The translations under genes and the position numbers were made by a program. The notes beneath the pieces are model-generated. The model did not search any database and was not told the origin of the DNA. It worked only from the letters and a program-made list of their open reading frames with translations. Positions 35,079-44,299 of a DNA stretch of 64,000 nucleotides are shown here, piece by piece (positions within the stretch are counted from its first letter, which is position 1; each line of letters starts with the position of its first letter). Source of the DNA: Vibrio nigripulchritudo ATCC 27043 (lineage in GTDB: Bacteria; Pseudomonadota; Gammaproteobacteria; Enterobacterales; Vibrionaceae); the NCBI RefSeq assembly GCF_000222685.1, contig NZ_AFWJ01000112.1, positions 62,001 through 126,000 of the forward strand, given 5' to 3'.

Positions 35079-37871
35079 ATGGGACGATTTATTAATCAAT
35101 TTAAGCTATCACAGGTCATTATTGGCGCACTTTTGTTTATGGGGCTCATTCCAGCCCTTATTCTCGGGCTCTGGTCTTCTTCGCTAGCGGAGAAGGCACT
35201 TAGAGAGCGTTCTTACAATCAGCTTGATACCGTTCGTAGTATTAAGCAGTCACAAATCGAAGCGTTTTTTCAGGAACGTGAAGGTGATATGGATGTGCTT
35301 ACTGAAGTTGCTAACACATTGCAACTCGAAGCATTTCGTAAATTGAGCGCAGTAAACCAATCACAAAAGCAGCAGATAGAAGATTATCTGGCTCAGCTTA
35401 AAGCGGGCCTTTCACTACTGGCTGAATCTAAGGTAGCTGAAGAGGCATTGCAGATGTTTTCCCATGCCAACTTTGGTGACGGTATGTGGGAATACAACGC
35501 CATTATGTTCCAGGAAGAGTTAGATGCGTACGTGAAACACTTCGGTTGGTACGATGCATTTCTGATTACTCCTGAAGGTCAGATTATGTATACCACGGCA
35601 CGTGAGTCTGATCTTGGACAAAATCTGGATTCAGACACGCTTGAACAATCGGGTCTTGCCCGAGCCTACCGTCAAGCCGTTAGCTCAGATATTACAGAGG
35701 GAGAGATTGTTGTTGGAGATTTTACTCTCTATCAGCCTTCTAACAATGAACCAGCAGGTTTCTTTCTGTCTGCGGTGAGAGATGTTTCCGGAAAGATAGC
35801 GGGTTATGTGGCACTGCAATTTCCTATCGACAAAATCAATCATATTGTGTCCCAGTCACAAGGCATGGGGGAAACAGGAGAAACTTACTTAATTGGTCCG
35901 GATAAGCGAATGCGCTCTGACTCAAAGTTGGATCCAGTAGGGCATTCGGTCATCGCTTCATTCAAAAACGATACCTTGGTTGAAACTAAACCTGTGAGTT
36001 ATGCATTAGACGGAGATTCAGGACAGGGGATTTACCAGGACTATAACGGCAACTTAGTGCTTTCCGTCTGGGATGCTGTAGAAATTTCTCCGGGTCTTGA
36101 GTGGGCGATTATTACAGAGAAGGATGTCGCTGAATCGTTCGTTCCCAAAAATGAAAATGGTGTCGAATTCTATAGCCAGTACATAGAAAAGTACGGCTAT
36201 CACGACCTGTTTCTCATTGAGCCAAACGGCGAGGTTTTCTACACGGTCGCCAAGGAATCGGACTATCAAACCAATATGCTGAATGGTGAGTTTTCTAGCT
36301 CAAATTTAGGTGAACTCACTCGTCAGGTATTGGCGAAAAAAAGCTATCAGATGGTGGACTTTGCTCCTTATGCACCATCGAATAATGATCCTGCCGCATT
36401 CATCGGGCAGCCGATTCTGGATGCTAAAGGCAATGCCATTATGGTTGTGGCGCTACAGCTGTCGCTAGAAGCGATTAATGAGGTGATGCAACTTCGAACC
36501 GGAATGGGCGAAAGCGGTGAATCATATTTGGTGGGTGAAGATTTTCGAATGCGATCAGATTCTTATCTGGACCCGGTAGGTCGCACTGTCAGCGCATCAT
36601 TTTCAGGCAGCGTTGAAAATAACGGTGTCAAAACTGAAGCTTCAATTCAGGCTTTAAGTGGTGTTACCGATGACAAGCTTATTGAAGACTATAACGGCAA
36701 TCGCGTTCTCTCTTCCTTTTCGCCTGTAGACATCGGGGAGCTTCGCTGGGCACTCATCGCAGAGATCGATGAATCTGAAGCTTTCGCCATGGTTACCGCC
36801 ATTCGCCAAAGTATATGGACTCTGTTAGCCATCACCTTGATTGTTACTGTAGGCTTTGCTGTTTACTTAGCCCGAACCATTAAGCGACCGCTTGGTGGTG
36901 AACCGAAGGAAATGATTCAATTGGCTCGGCAGATTGCAAATGGTGACCTTACATATCAATTCGACGATAAAGCGCACTCAGAAACCTTATATGGCGCATT
37001 ACGAGACATGTCAGAAAAGCTGACGGCTCTGATTGCGCATATTCAGCAAGCATCTAATACGTTAGCGTCGACCGCAGAGGAAACCTCGGTTGCCTCTGAG
37101 CAAACAACCACGGCGGTTACTCATCAGCATCAGGACACAGAAATGGTTGCAACAGCCATTAATCAGATGTCGAGTACCATCGCTGATGTTTCGAGAAGTA
37201 CAACAGGTGCGGCAAGCGCGGCTCAGGAAGCTCACGCCAAGAGTAATTCAGGTCAGCAGGTTCTTCGAGACAGTGAAAGTGCACTTTGTCAGCTAGTGAA
37301 AGATGTGAAATCAACCAATGAAAACATGCTGACCCTGAAAAGTAAGAGTGGCGAAATTGGTCATGTGCTCACTGTTATTCAGGAAATTGCGGAGCAAACT
37401 AATCTGCTAGCTTTGAACGCAGCCATAGAGGCGGCCAGGGCAGGGGAGGCAGGAAGAGGCTTTGCCGTTGTTGCGGATGAAGTCAGAACACTTGCCCAGC
37501 GAACTCAAACCTCAGCTTCGGATATTCAGACCATGATCACTGCTGTTCAAAGTGCTGCGGAATCTGCCACGGCAAACATGGCAAAGAGCGAGGAACAGGC
37601 AACGTTAACGGCTGAGCTGTCTGAACGAACTCGCCAAGCTTTTATCGAGATAACAGATTCGATAGAGCAAATAGACGATATGATGACGCAGGTTTCCGCT
37701 GCCTCAGAACAACAGTCCCAAGTTACGGAAGAAGTGAATCAAAGCGTGCTTCGAATCAACGAGGCATCCATGCAAACAGCCGCCAGCGCAGAACAGCTTT
37801 CAGGCGCAAGCCAGGAAGTCGCTCAATCGGCAGAAAGTCTAAGTGAGTATACCAGGCAGTTTAAGGTCTGA
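35079..37871 (+). CDS. Methyl-accepting chemotaxis protein with duplicated periplasmic Cache region
   Basis: 930-residue chemoreceptor. TM1 at about 12-34, a very long periplasmic part (35-577), TM2 at about 578-598, a HAMP segment, then the methyl-accepting domain with the conserved tip [24 protein letters not shown]. The periplasmic part contains two copies of the same roughly 205-residue unit (about 145-350 and 365-567). Each has YDAFLI/HDLFLI + PxG, an SNN(E/D)PA motif, GMGE(T/S)GE(T/S)YL(I/V)G, MRSDS and LDPVG. The C-terminus lacks a CheR-binding pentapeptide. It senses an unknown ligand. Confidence 0.9.
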   Translation: MGRFINQFKLSQVIIGALLFMGLIPALILGLWSSSLAEKALRERSYNQLDTVRSIKQSQIEAFFQEREGDMDVLTEVANTLQLEAFRKLSAVNQSQKQQIEDYLAQLKAGLSLLAESKVAEEALQMFSHANFGDGMWEYNAIMFQEELDAYVKHFGWYDAFLITPEGQIMYTTARESDLGQNLDSDTLEQSGLARAYRQAVSSDITEGEIVVGDFTLYQPSNNEPAGFFLSAVRDVSGKIAGYVALQFPIDKINHIVSQSQGMGETGETYLIGPDKRMRSDSKLDPVGHSVIASFKNDTLVETKPVSYALDGDSGQGIYQDYNGNLVLSVWDAVEISPGLEWAIITEKDVAESFVPKNENGVEFYSQYIEKYGYHDLFLIEPNGEVFYTVAKESDYQTNMLNGEFSSSNLGELTRQVLAKKSYQMVDFAPYAPSNNDPAAFIGQPILDAKGNAIMVVALQLSLEAINEVMQLRTGMGESGESYLVGEDFRMRSDSYLDPVGRTVSASFSGSVENNGVKTEASIQALSGVTDDKLIEDYNGNRVLSSFSPVDIGELRWALIAEIDESEAFAMVTAIRQSIWTLLAITLIVTVGFAVYLARTIKRPLGGEPKEMIQLARQIANGDLTYQFDDKAHSETLYGALRDMSEKLTALIAHIQQASNTLASTAEETSVASEQTTTAVTHQHQDTEMVATAINQMSSTIADVSRSTTGAASAAQEAHAKSNSGQQVLRDSESALCQLVKDVKSTNENMLTLKSKSGEIGHVLTVIQEIAEQTNLLALNAAIEAARAGEAGRGFAVVADEVRTLAQRTQTSASDIQTMITAVQSAAESATANMAKSEEQATLTAELSERTRQAFIEITDSIEQIDDMMTQVSAASEQQSQVTEEVNQSVLRINEASMQTAASAEQLSGASQEVAQSAESLSEYTRQFKV

Positions 37872-37950
37872 TGTGATAAATCAGCTTGTTTTTTATAAAT
37901 GTGTTGTGATAGTTATATGCCTCTAAAATATAAAGGTTTCTAAGTGTCAG

Positions 37951-39603
37951 TTGAGTGAATACTATGAAACAACAAGTAAGACAGGAATGAATAGTTTGAA
38001 AGTTAAAAACGCAGTTTTAGCGCTAGGAATAATCAGTGCATGTAGTGCAGCTTCTGCATCTGAACAGCCAGTAAGGATCTCCTCTCAATCAGAGAGAATT
38101 ATTGGAGGAAATAAATCAGCCAATGGTGACTGGCCATTTATGACTGCTTTGGTAGCCAAAGGAAAAGATGCATTTGCTACACAATCTTGTGGTGGTAGCT
38201 TTCTTGGGGATCGCTATGTATTGACGGCTGCGCATTGTGTCAATGGCGTAAACCCTGAGGAGCTGGATGCCATAGTTGGGGTTTATGATTTAAAGAAAGC
38301 AAGCACAGAAGGTGTACGTCTTGGTGTGCAAAGTATTTACACACATGAGCTTTTTGACACCCAAAACCTCAATTATGATATCGCAGTATTAGAGTTAGAA
38401 AGAGCAATCAATTCAGATAAAGTAGCGCTGGCTACGACAAGTCAAGAGCCTACTGGTGGAGACTCTGTAACGGTTATCGGTTGGGGAAATCAGCAGCCTA
38501 ATTCAAACTTAAGAAGCATTTATCCATCAGAGTTGTTTGAAGTGGATTTGCCTATTGTTACCCGCTCAATTTGCCAAACTTCTGGCGGGCGATATCAAAA
38601 TATCAATGATGCAGCTATTTGCGCTGGTTTTTCGAGTGGCGGAAAAGATTCATGCCAGGGCGACAGTGGTGGTCCATTAATTCAGGACCTTAATGGTATT
38701 CCTACCCAAGTAGGGGTTGTCAGTTGGGGCGAGGGGTGTGCAAAACCAGGGAAATATGGTGTGTATGCCAATGTTGCTCACCTAAATAGCTGGATTAACG
38801 ATCAAATGACTGGCGTGAGTTACCGTCAAAATGTTTATTTCGGGTTTAACCAAGCGGGTACTAAGCTTTCAAAGACTGTCACAGTAAAGAACCATGAGCT
38901 GACGCCTTTTAATGTTTCAAGCGTTGTTTCATCAGACTCAAACAAACTGAAGATCACCAATAACCAATGCGCTACTGCGGGCGATTTACAGCAAGGTGAG
39001 AGTTGTGATGTGACCGTTGAATTGACGGTTCCTCTTGGTAGAGGTGAAGCCGAGATCGTTGTAAACACCAATCATGCAACTAAAAGCCAGCTAAAAACCA
39101 AATTGCATTCATATGGTCTAATCGCCGTCAACAATGATGTGAAAAGCGCAGTAGGGTTGGGAGACGCCGTATACTCAAATGCTACTCCATGGGAAGTTTA
39201 TTTAGCTGATACTTTAAAAGCGGGCGATACTCCTCGAGGACAAAGTTCACTCCTTCGAATCGAAAACCTTAAGCAAGGCGAACTTACTTTTGATGCCAGA
39301 GTGAATACACAATCCAAATCAGGGTATTTTAAAGTGCTAGTCAATGGTCGTTTAGTATTTGAATACACGGGGTATGAGACGAACTACTTTTCTTATCGCG
39401 CAAAGCTGAGTGGAGCCAGCAATGACGTTATGTTTATATATGAACGAGGCGTGACCAGCTATTCTGATAACGATACTGTTTACCTCAAAAACATTAAGGT
39501 AAAACAAACGGAGTCCGGTTCATCTGGCGGAAGTTTGTCGCTAGGCTGGTTAATGCTTCTATTGCCTCTAGCGCTACTTAGAAAAAGGAAGAGTAAACAA
39601 TGA
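37951..39603 (+). CDS. Trypsin-like serine protease with GlyGly-CTERM sorting tail
   Basis: Secreted S1A-family protease, up to 550 residues. The start is uncertain: TTG 37951 gives a 12-residue extension, while ATG 37987 gives a clean signal peptide but its AGGA touches the ATG. The zymogen cleavage site is RIIGGNKSANGDWPF. The catalytic triad is present in LTAAHCV, NYDIAVLEL and CQGDSGGPL. A C-terminal beta region of about 250 residues follows, ending in a Gly/Ser stretch, a hydrophobic helix and an RKRK tail. This is the GlyGly-CTERM signal processed by rhombosortase, typical of type II-secreted Vibrio proteases such as VesB. It overlaps the next gene by 4 bases. Confidence 0.85.
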   Translation: MSEYYETTSKTGMNSLKVKNAVLALGIISACSAASASEQPVRISSQSERIIGGNKSANGDWPFMTALVAKGKDAFATQSCGGSFLGDRYVLTAAHCVNGVNPEELDAIVGVYDLKKASTEGVRLGVQSIYTHELFDTQNLNYDIAVLELERAINSDKVALATTSQEPTGGDSVTVIGWGNQQPNSNLRSIYPSELFEVDLPIVTRSICQTSGGRYQNINDAAICAGFSSGGKDSCQGDSGGPLIQDLNGIPTQVGVVSWGEGCAKPGKYGVYANVAHLNSWINDQMTGVSYRQNVYFGFNQAGTKLSKTVTVKNHELTPFNVSSVVSSDSNKLKITNNQCATAGDLQQGESCDVTVELTVPLGRGEAEIVVNTNHATKSQLKTKLHSYGLIAVNNDVKSAVGLGDAVYSNATPWEVYLADTLKAGDTPRGQSSLLRIENLKQGELTFDARVNTQSKSGYFKVLVNGRLVFEYTGYETNYFSYRAKLSGASNDVMFIYERGVTSYSDNDTVYLKNIKVKQTESGSSGGSLSLGWLMLLLPLALLRKRKSKQ

Positions 39604-39965
39604 AGCTGATAAAAACACTTCTTGGAATATTGGCTCTTTCGGGCATTGTTGGGTGCGCTAATGAGCGCATGCCACAAATATCTGAGAATACGATTGAAGG
39701 TACAGTAGAGCCTTTGGTGTCTTCAAAACGCTGGGAGCACTTAGTGATTTTTGTTGCTCAATCCACTGGATGTACTGATGACAAAAGCTTCGAGCTGCAA
39801 ATTGATAAAGTGGAAGCAAATAAAGTGAGTGTCAGTATTATTCGTACCAGACCGGATTATTGCCGACGCTCACCAATGTTTGAAGAGTTTCAGTTAACTT
39901 TACCTCAAGAGCTTAATGAAGTGGAGCTGGTGGTAAATAACCCGTTAGCTAAACCTCTTGATTGA
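39600..39965 (+). CDS. Small lipoprotein coupled to the protease
   Basis: 121-residue lipoprotein: MKLIKTLLGILALSGIVGC (lipobox IVGC), then a mature part of about 100 residues with two cysteines (STGCTDDKS, PDYCRRSP) that could form a disulfide. I do not recognise a family. The ATG overlaps the protease stop (ATGA), so translation is coupled. It may be a periplasmic partner, inhibitor or anchor for the protease, which is inference from context. A terminator follows. Confidence 0.72.
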   Translation: MKLIKTLLGILALSGIVGCANERMPQISENTIEGTVEPLVSSKRWEHLVIFVAQSTGCTDDKSFELQIDKVEANKVSVSIIRTRPDYCRRSPMFEEFQLTLPQELNEVELVVNNPLAKPLD

Positions 39966-39992
39966 TAACACTGCATTAAAGCTATCATACTT

Positions 39993-40017
39993 AAAGCCAT
40001 GCTTTTGCATGGCTTTT
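39993..40017 (+). terminator. Terminator after the protease operon
   Basis: Stem AAAGCCATGC / GCATGGCTTT with a 4-base loop and a following T-run. Confidence 0.88.
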
Positions 40018-40136
40018 CTTTATTTATAAAATCTAAAATCATTTTGGAACAATGTATTACGTTGGTTAACAATTGAACTGATGATTTAATTATCAGCTCA
40101 TATACTCTTTCTCTTTTACAACAGAGAGGTGAATAT

Positions 40137-42053
40137 ATGAAAGCTGGAAATGTTTTATTCAGTCTGATGCTATTAGTGCCGACGTACGCTTATTCCTATC
40201 AGTGCGCCATTGAAATTCCTCCCATTTCTTGTGATGGGCGAAGTGGGATTTTCATGAAAAATCCTGGAAGTACACTGGTTAAGTGGGACGAAAAATCACC
40301 CTATACGGTTAAGGGCGGTGAGCAACTCTCTGTTGCGGTGTGTAACTACAAAAATTCAAAAGTCACTAACCAGGTAATTTCCGATTACTCCTTGATTCCG
40401 ACTATTATCGGCAGCGTTGGCAAGAATGCTTCTTTGCGAATTGATATTACAAACAGTGCCAATATCGAAGTCAGTCATAAACTGGTCATGGGAGAAGAAT
40501 TACCGGAAGGTTTACCTAACAACAACCCTCCTTCGGTTCCTCCCGTACCGGAACCAGACATCGCTACTCCCGCACTCATTTCAGACATTATCCATGGTGA
40601 TGTAAAAGAAGGGGCACAGATTCAAGTTAATGTTGAGTCTTCAGCAAACGTTCGCTTAACAGGAGCCAATTCAGAGCTTCACATAGGTAAAGCCAGTTTG
40701 TTTGAAGAAGTCATTAACAAGCCTAGAGATGGTCAGCATTCTCATATTCACTTTGGGTGTCTACAGCTAGATTTGGAAGACACAGCCAACGTTTATGGCA
40801 CTAAAACCAGTTACGTTTACATTCGGGATGGGCAGCTTGAAGATGAGAACATTGATTATACTCTCGGTATCTCAAGCATCTTGATTGAGAAAGAAAACGT
40901 CGCCAATGTTCGAGCGAAAGAACTCCACATTTTTGATGGCGAACTGTCTGACGAGAGCGTAGATACGCAAAATTTTTCCAGTTCTAACATTAACTTGATT
41001 TTCGATAACGTCGGTAATGCTCGTGTGGATAGCTTACGCATTGTGGATGGAGAGCTGGTGGATGAAGTTCTGGATACATCAAATGTCCGCCACAGCTTAG
41101 TGTCTATATCTCTTGATGATGTGGCGAACGCCACAGGCTCAAAACTTCATATCCATGAAGGGGAATTGTTGGATGAGGTCTTGGATGCCCAAAACATAGC
41201 GCACTCGAATATTGCTATTTCCCTAGAAGAGGCTGGTAACAGCGCAACAGTGAACAATGTTTACATTCTGGAAGGAGAACTGATTGATGAAGTAATGGAC
41301 ATTGGAAAACTGGATCACTCACTGGTGTCTATCGATATAGAAGAAAGTGCCAATTCCAGCGGATTCAATACCACTATTCATCATGGTGAGCTTCTTGATG
41401 AAACCCTTGATGCTATAGAAGTGAACCATTCAGGGGTTTCTATTGAACTTGAAGAAACAGGCAATGTTTTTGGCGGTGGGAAAACCTACATAGAATGGGG
41501 AGAATTAGTTGATGAAGTCCTTGATGTTGAGAGTAGTTTTAAGTTTTCCAGAGCTAACATCGAGATTTTAGATACGGCTAACAGCAACGCAAAAGATGTG
41601 GAAATTATACGCGGGGAATTGCTGGACGAAACCTTTGATGTGCAAGACGTAACGAATGCTAACATCGCCATTGATGTACGCCATACTGGCAATGTTAGAG
41701 CCGTTAACCAACTGAAAATTACCTATGGTGAGCTGGTTGATGAGGTATTTGATCATCGTTCCATTGCAGGCTCAACTGTGCATGTAGATCTAAACTCTGT
41801 GGCAATTGCTGGTTCATCAAAAAACAAAGCTCAAAGTGTAACCCTAAAGCACGCCGAACTGCTGGATGAAGTCGTAGACACTGAACTTACAATGACCAGC
41901 ACATCTGGAACCGTCAAAGTGAAAAAGTCCGCGAATGCATTCTCAAACACGCTAAATCTCGAAATGGGTTCACTTGCTGACCGGTTTGTTGATGTACCAG
42001 TAGAAGCGCCCATCAGCTTTCAGAAAGTAAATTCTGGTGAGTGGAAGAAATAG
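40137..42053 (+). CDS. Secreted acidic tandem-repeat protein, unknown family
   Basis: 638-residue protein I do not recognise. Start supported by GAGAGGTG. The signal peptide covers about residues 1-20 (ending AYS). A cysteine-containing N-terminal region (21-120) and a proline-rich link (NNNPPSVPPVPEPD, 128-141) precede the repeats. From about residue 232 to 616, eleven units of mostly 37-38 residues repeat, each starting G-E-L-x-D-E-x-x-D and containing two beta-strand-like segments (for example SLVSISLDDVAN and KLHIHEGEL). This spacing suggests a beta-solenoid or stacked beta fold, and the DE..D positions could line up as an acidic ladder. It lies beside tRNA-Ile and downstream of the protease operon. 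Confidence 0.75.
   Translation: MKAGNVLFSLMLLVPTYAYSYQCAIEIPPISCDGRSGIFMKNPGSTLVKWDEKSPYTVKGGEQLSVAVCNYKNSKVTNQVISDYSLIPTIIGSVGKNASLRIDITNSANIEVSHKLVMGEELPEGLPNNNPPSVPPVPEPDIATPALISDIIHGDVKEGAQIQVNVESSANVRLTGANSELHIGKASLFEEVINKPRDGQHSHIHFGCLQLDLEDTANVYGTKTSYVYIRDGQLEDENIDYTLGISSILIEKENVANVRAKELHIFDGELSDESVDTQNFSSSNINLIFDNVGNARVDSLRIVDGELVDEVLDTSNVRHSLVSISLDDVANATGSKLHIHEGELLDEVLDAQNIAHSNIAISLEEAGNSATVNNVYILEGELIDEVMDIGKLDHSLVSIDIEESANSSGFNTTIHHGELLDETLDAIEVNHSGVSIELEETGNVFGGGKTYIEWGELVDEVLDVESSFKFSRANIEILDTANSNAKDVEIIRGELLDETFDVQDVTNANIAIDVRHTGNVRAVNQLKITYGELVDEVFDHRSIAGSTVHVDLNSVAIAGSSKNKAQSVTLKHAELLDEVVDTELTMTSTSGTVKVKKSANAFSNTLNLEMGSLADRFVDVPVEAPISFQKVNSGEWKK
40830..41985 (+). repeat. Coding tandem repeats, about 111-114 bp unit
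   Basis: Eleven diverged copies of a 36-38-residue unit (one of 42) inside the secreted protein. Unit starts in the protein are residues 232, 268, 305, 342, 380, 417, 455, 493, 531, 573 and 611. The nucleotide copies are well diverged, so this is an old protein repeat rather than a recent DNA amplification. Confidence 0.8.
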
Positions 42054-42071
42054 CACTCGGTGAAAAAGTAA

Positions 42072-42101
42072 AAAGCCTGATGAGTTTCCTCATCAGGCTT
42101 T
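42072..42101 (-). terminator. Terminator between repeat-protein gene and tRNA-Ile
   Basis: 13-bp stem AAAGCCTGATGAG / CTCATCAGGCTTT with a 4-base loop. The best T-run follows on the minus strand, so it chiefly ends the tRNA transcript, but it can also act on the plus strand. Confidence 0.85.
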
Positions 42102-42109
42102 CAGAAATA

Positions 42110-42185
42110 TGGTGGCCCCTCGCAGACTTGAACTGCGGACCAATCGATTATGAGTCGACTGCTCTAACCACTGAGCTAAGGGGCC
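42110..42185 (-). tRNA. tRNA-Ile2 (anticodon CAU)
   Basis: 76-base tRNA with encoded CCA end. Acceptor GGCCCCT pairs with AGGGGCC; D-stem GCTC/GAGC; anticodon stem GTCGA/TCGAT with loop CTCATAA (anticodon CAT); T-stem CGCAG/CTGCG with loop TTCAAGT. The body closely matches the E. coli ileX/ileY minor isoleucine tRNA, whose C34 is changed to lysidine by TilS so that it reads AUA. It should therefore be isoleucine rather than methionine. Confidence 0.92.
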
Positions 42186-42282
42186 AGTAGGTGGATGATT
42201 ATAGGGGAAGCCTTGGGGTGTGTCTAGATAGGTGGGGGGCAATTTATGTCTAGTTTTTGCGCACTTAGAACGCAGAAAACAA

Positions 42283-42308
42283 AAAAGGTGAGCAAGTGCT
42301 CACCTTTT
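42283..42308 (-). terminator. rpoD operon terminator
   Basis: 12-bp stem AAAAGGTGAGCA / TGCTCACCTTTT with a 2-base loop, directly downstream of rpoD on the minus strand. Confidence 0.88.
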
Positions 42309-42328
42309 GTACATCTTAGGTATCGTAA

Positions 42329-44170
42329 TTACTCGTCTAAGAAGCTGCGCAGTGTTTCTGAGCGGCTTGGGTGACGAAGTTTACGAAGTGCTTTTGCTTC
42401 GATCTGACGAATACGTTCACGAGTAACGTCGAACTGCTTACCTACTTCTTCAAGCGTGTGGTCAGTGTTCATATCAATACCAAAACGCATGCGCAGTACT
42501 TTCGCTTCACGAGGTGTCAAACCGGCAAGCACGTCTTTGGTTGCAACACGCAAGCTAGTTGAGGTTGCAGAATCCAGAGGCAGTTCCAGCGTGGTATCCT
42601 CGATAAAATCACCCAGATGCGAATCTTCATCATCACCGATAGGGGTTTCCATCGAGATTGGCTCTTTCGCAATCTTAAGGACTTTACGAATCTTGTCTTC
42701 AGGCATCTGCATACGCTCTGCCAATTCTTCTGGAAGCGGTTCACGACCCATTTCCTGAAGCATTTGACGTGAGATACGGTTCAGCTTGTTGATCGTTTCA
42801 ATCATGTGAACAGGGATACGAATGGTACGTGCCTGGTCTGCAATTGAACGAGTGATCGCCTGACGGATCCACCATGTTGCGTAAGTCGAGAACTTGTAAC
42901 CACGACGGTATTCGAACTTGTCTACCGCTTTCATCAGACCGATGTTACCTTCCTGAATCAGATCCAGGAATTGTAGACCACGGTTGGTGTATTTCTTCGC
43001 GATAGAAATAACAAGACGCAAGTTTGCTTCAACCATCTCTTTCTTAGCACGGCGAGCTTTCGCTTCGCCAATAGACATGCGACGGCTGATGTCTTTGATG
43101 CTTTGAACTGGAAGAGAAGTCTCTTCTTCAATAGTCTTCAGCTTAAGAATACTACGACGAATTTCTTCTTCGTTACGCTTGATCTTATCAGCGTATGGTT
43201 TGCCTGAAGCAAGTACTTCATCCAACCACGCTTCAGAAGATTCATTACCTGTGAACAGTGCAACGAATGACTTCTTAGGCATGTCGCCGTATTCAACACA
43301 TGAACGCATAATGAGACGTTCTTGTGTACGAACACGATCCATTGAAGTACGAAGCTCGTTTACAAGGTAATCAAACTGTTTTGGAATCAGGCGGAACTGA
43401 CGGAAAACATCAAGCAATTCAGTTGCAGATTCGCTTGCCAGAGCTGTCTCGCGACCTTTCTCATTAATGGCTAGCTGCAGGTTTTGATACGCTGTGCGTA
43501 GCTCGTTGAATTTCTCAGCGGCTAGCTCAGGGTCAATACCTGTATCTTCTTCTTCGTCATCGTCATCGTCTGAATCCGAGTCATCGTCGTCTTCATCGTC
43601 AAGATCTTGTTCTGCTAGCTCTGAGCCGATGTGTGTTGCAGTCGGTGCTGCGGTCTCTTCATCGTTCGGATCAACAAAACCAGAAATGATGTCTGTTAAG
43701 CGAAGTTCTTCAGCCTGAACTTTATCAAACTGCTCAAGAATGTAAGAAATGGTGCCAGGGTATTCGGCAACAGAACACTGAACTTGGTTAATACCATCTT
43801 CAATGCGTTTTGCGATATCGATCTCGCCTTCACGAGTCAACAGTTCAACAGTACCCATTTCACGCATATACATACGTACAGGGTCTGTGGTGCGGCCAAT
43901 TTCACTTTCTACTGTAGAAAGTGCAGCTGCGGCTGCTTCAGCAGCATCTTCGTCGGCTACTGCCTCATTCATCATGAGGTCATCGGCGTCAGGAGCCGTT
44001 TCAACAACTTGGATACCCATGTCGTTGATCATCTGAATGATGTCTTCTACCTGTTCAGAATCGACGATTTCTTGTGGTAGGTGGTCGTTTACTTCGGCAT
44101 AGGTCAGATAGCCTTGTTCCTTACCTTTTGCGACAAGTAACTTTAGCTGTGACTGCGGATTTTGATCCAT
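42329..44170 (-). CDS. rpoD: RNA polymerase primary sigma factor sigma-70
   Basis: 613-residue housekeeping sigma factor. Region 1.1 is at the N-terminus ([32 protein letters not shown]). Region 1.2 ([21 protein letters not shown]) is followed by a non-conserved region with a long Asp/Glu block near residues 190-212. Region 2 ([22 protein letters not shown]), region 3 and region 4 ([14 protein letters not shown]...[20 protein letters not shown]) are intact. It is the last gene of the rpsU-yqeY-dnaG-rpoD operon. Confidence 0.98.
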   Translation of the reverse strand: MDQNPQSQLKLLVAKGKEQGYLTYAEVNDHLPQEIVDSEQVEDIIQMINDMGIQVVETAPDADDLMMNEAVADEDAAEAAAAALSTVESEIGRTTDPVRMYMREMGTVELLTREGEIDIAKRIEDGINQVQCSVAEYPGTISYILEQFDKVQAEELRLTDIISGFVDPNDEETAAPTATHIGSELAEQDLDDEDDDDSDSDDDDDEEEDTGIDPELAAEKFNELRTAYQNLQLAINEKGRETALASESATELLDVFRQFRLIPKQFDYLVNELRTSMDRVRTQERLIMRSCVEYGDMPKKSFVALFTGNESSEAWLDEVLASGKPYADKIKRNEEEIRRSILKLKTIEEETSLPVQSIKDISRRMSIGEAKARRAKKEMVEANLRLVISIAKKYTNRGLQFLDLIQEGNIGLMKAVDKFEYRRGYKFSTYATWWIRQAITRSIADQARTIRIPVHMIETINKLNRISRQMLQEMGREPLPEELAERMQMPEDKIRKVLKIAKEPISMETPIGDDEDSHLGDFIEDTTLELPLDSATSTSLRVATKDVLAGLTPREAKVLRMRFGIDMNTDHTLEEVGKQFDVTRERIRQIEAKALRKLRHPSRSETLRSFLDE

Positions 44171-44299
44171 AGACGATATCCAACTTCAGGTCTGGTGATG
44201 AGTTTAGTTTTGCGAAATGCAAACCGCCAATTTTATCAAAAAAAATTGCTGATGACTATGACAACTTAGCACATAATTTCACCGCTACTTGGTGGGTAT

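Noticed and set aside
40830-41985. CRISPR-like or satellite array
   Set aside because: The repeats are diverged coding units in one open frame with a signal peptide, not identical DNA repeats with unique spacers.
42110-42185. tRNA-Met call for the CAU anticodon
   Set aside because: The body matches the lysidine-modified minor tRNA-Ile (ileX/ileY) nearly base for base in the acceptor, D and anticodon-loop parts.
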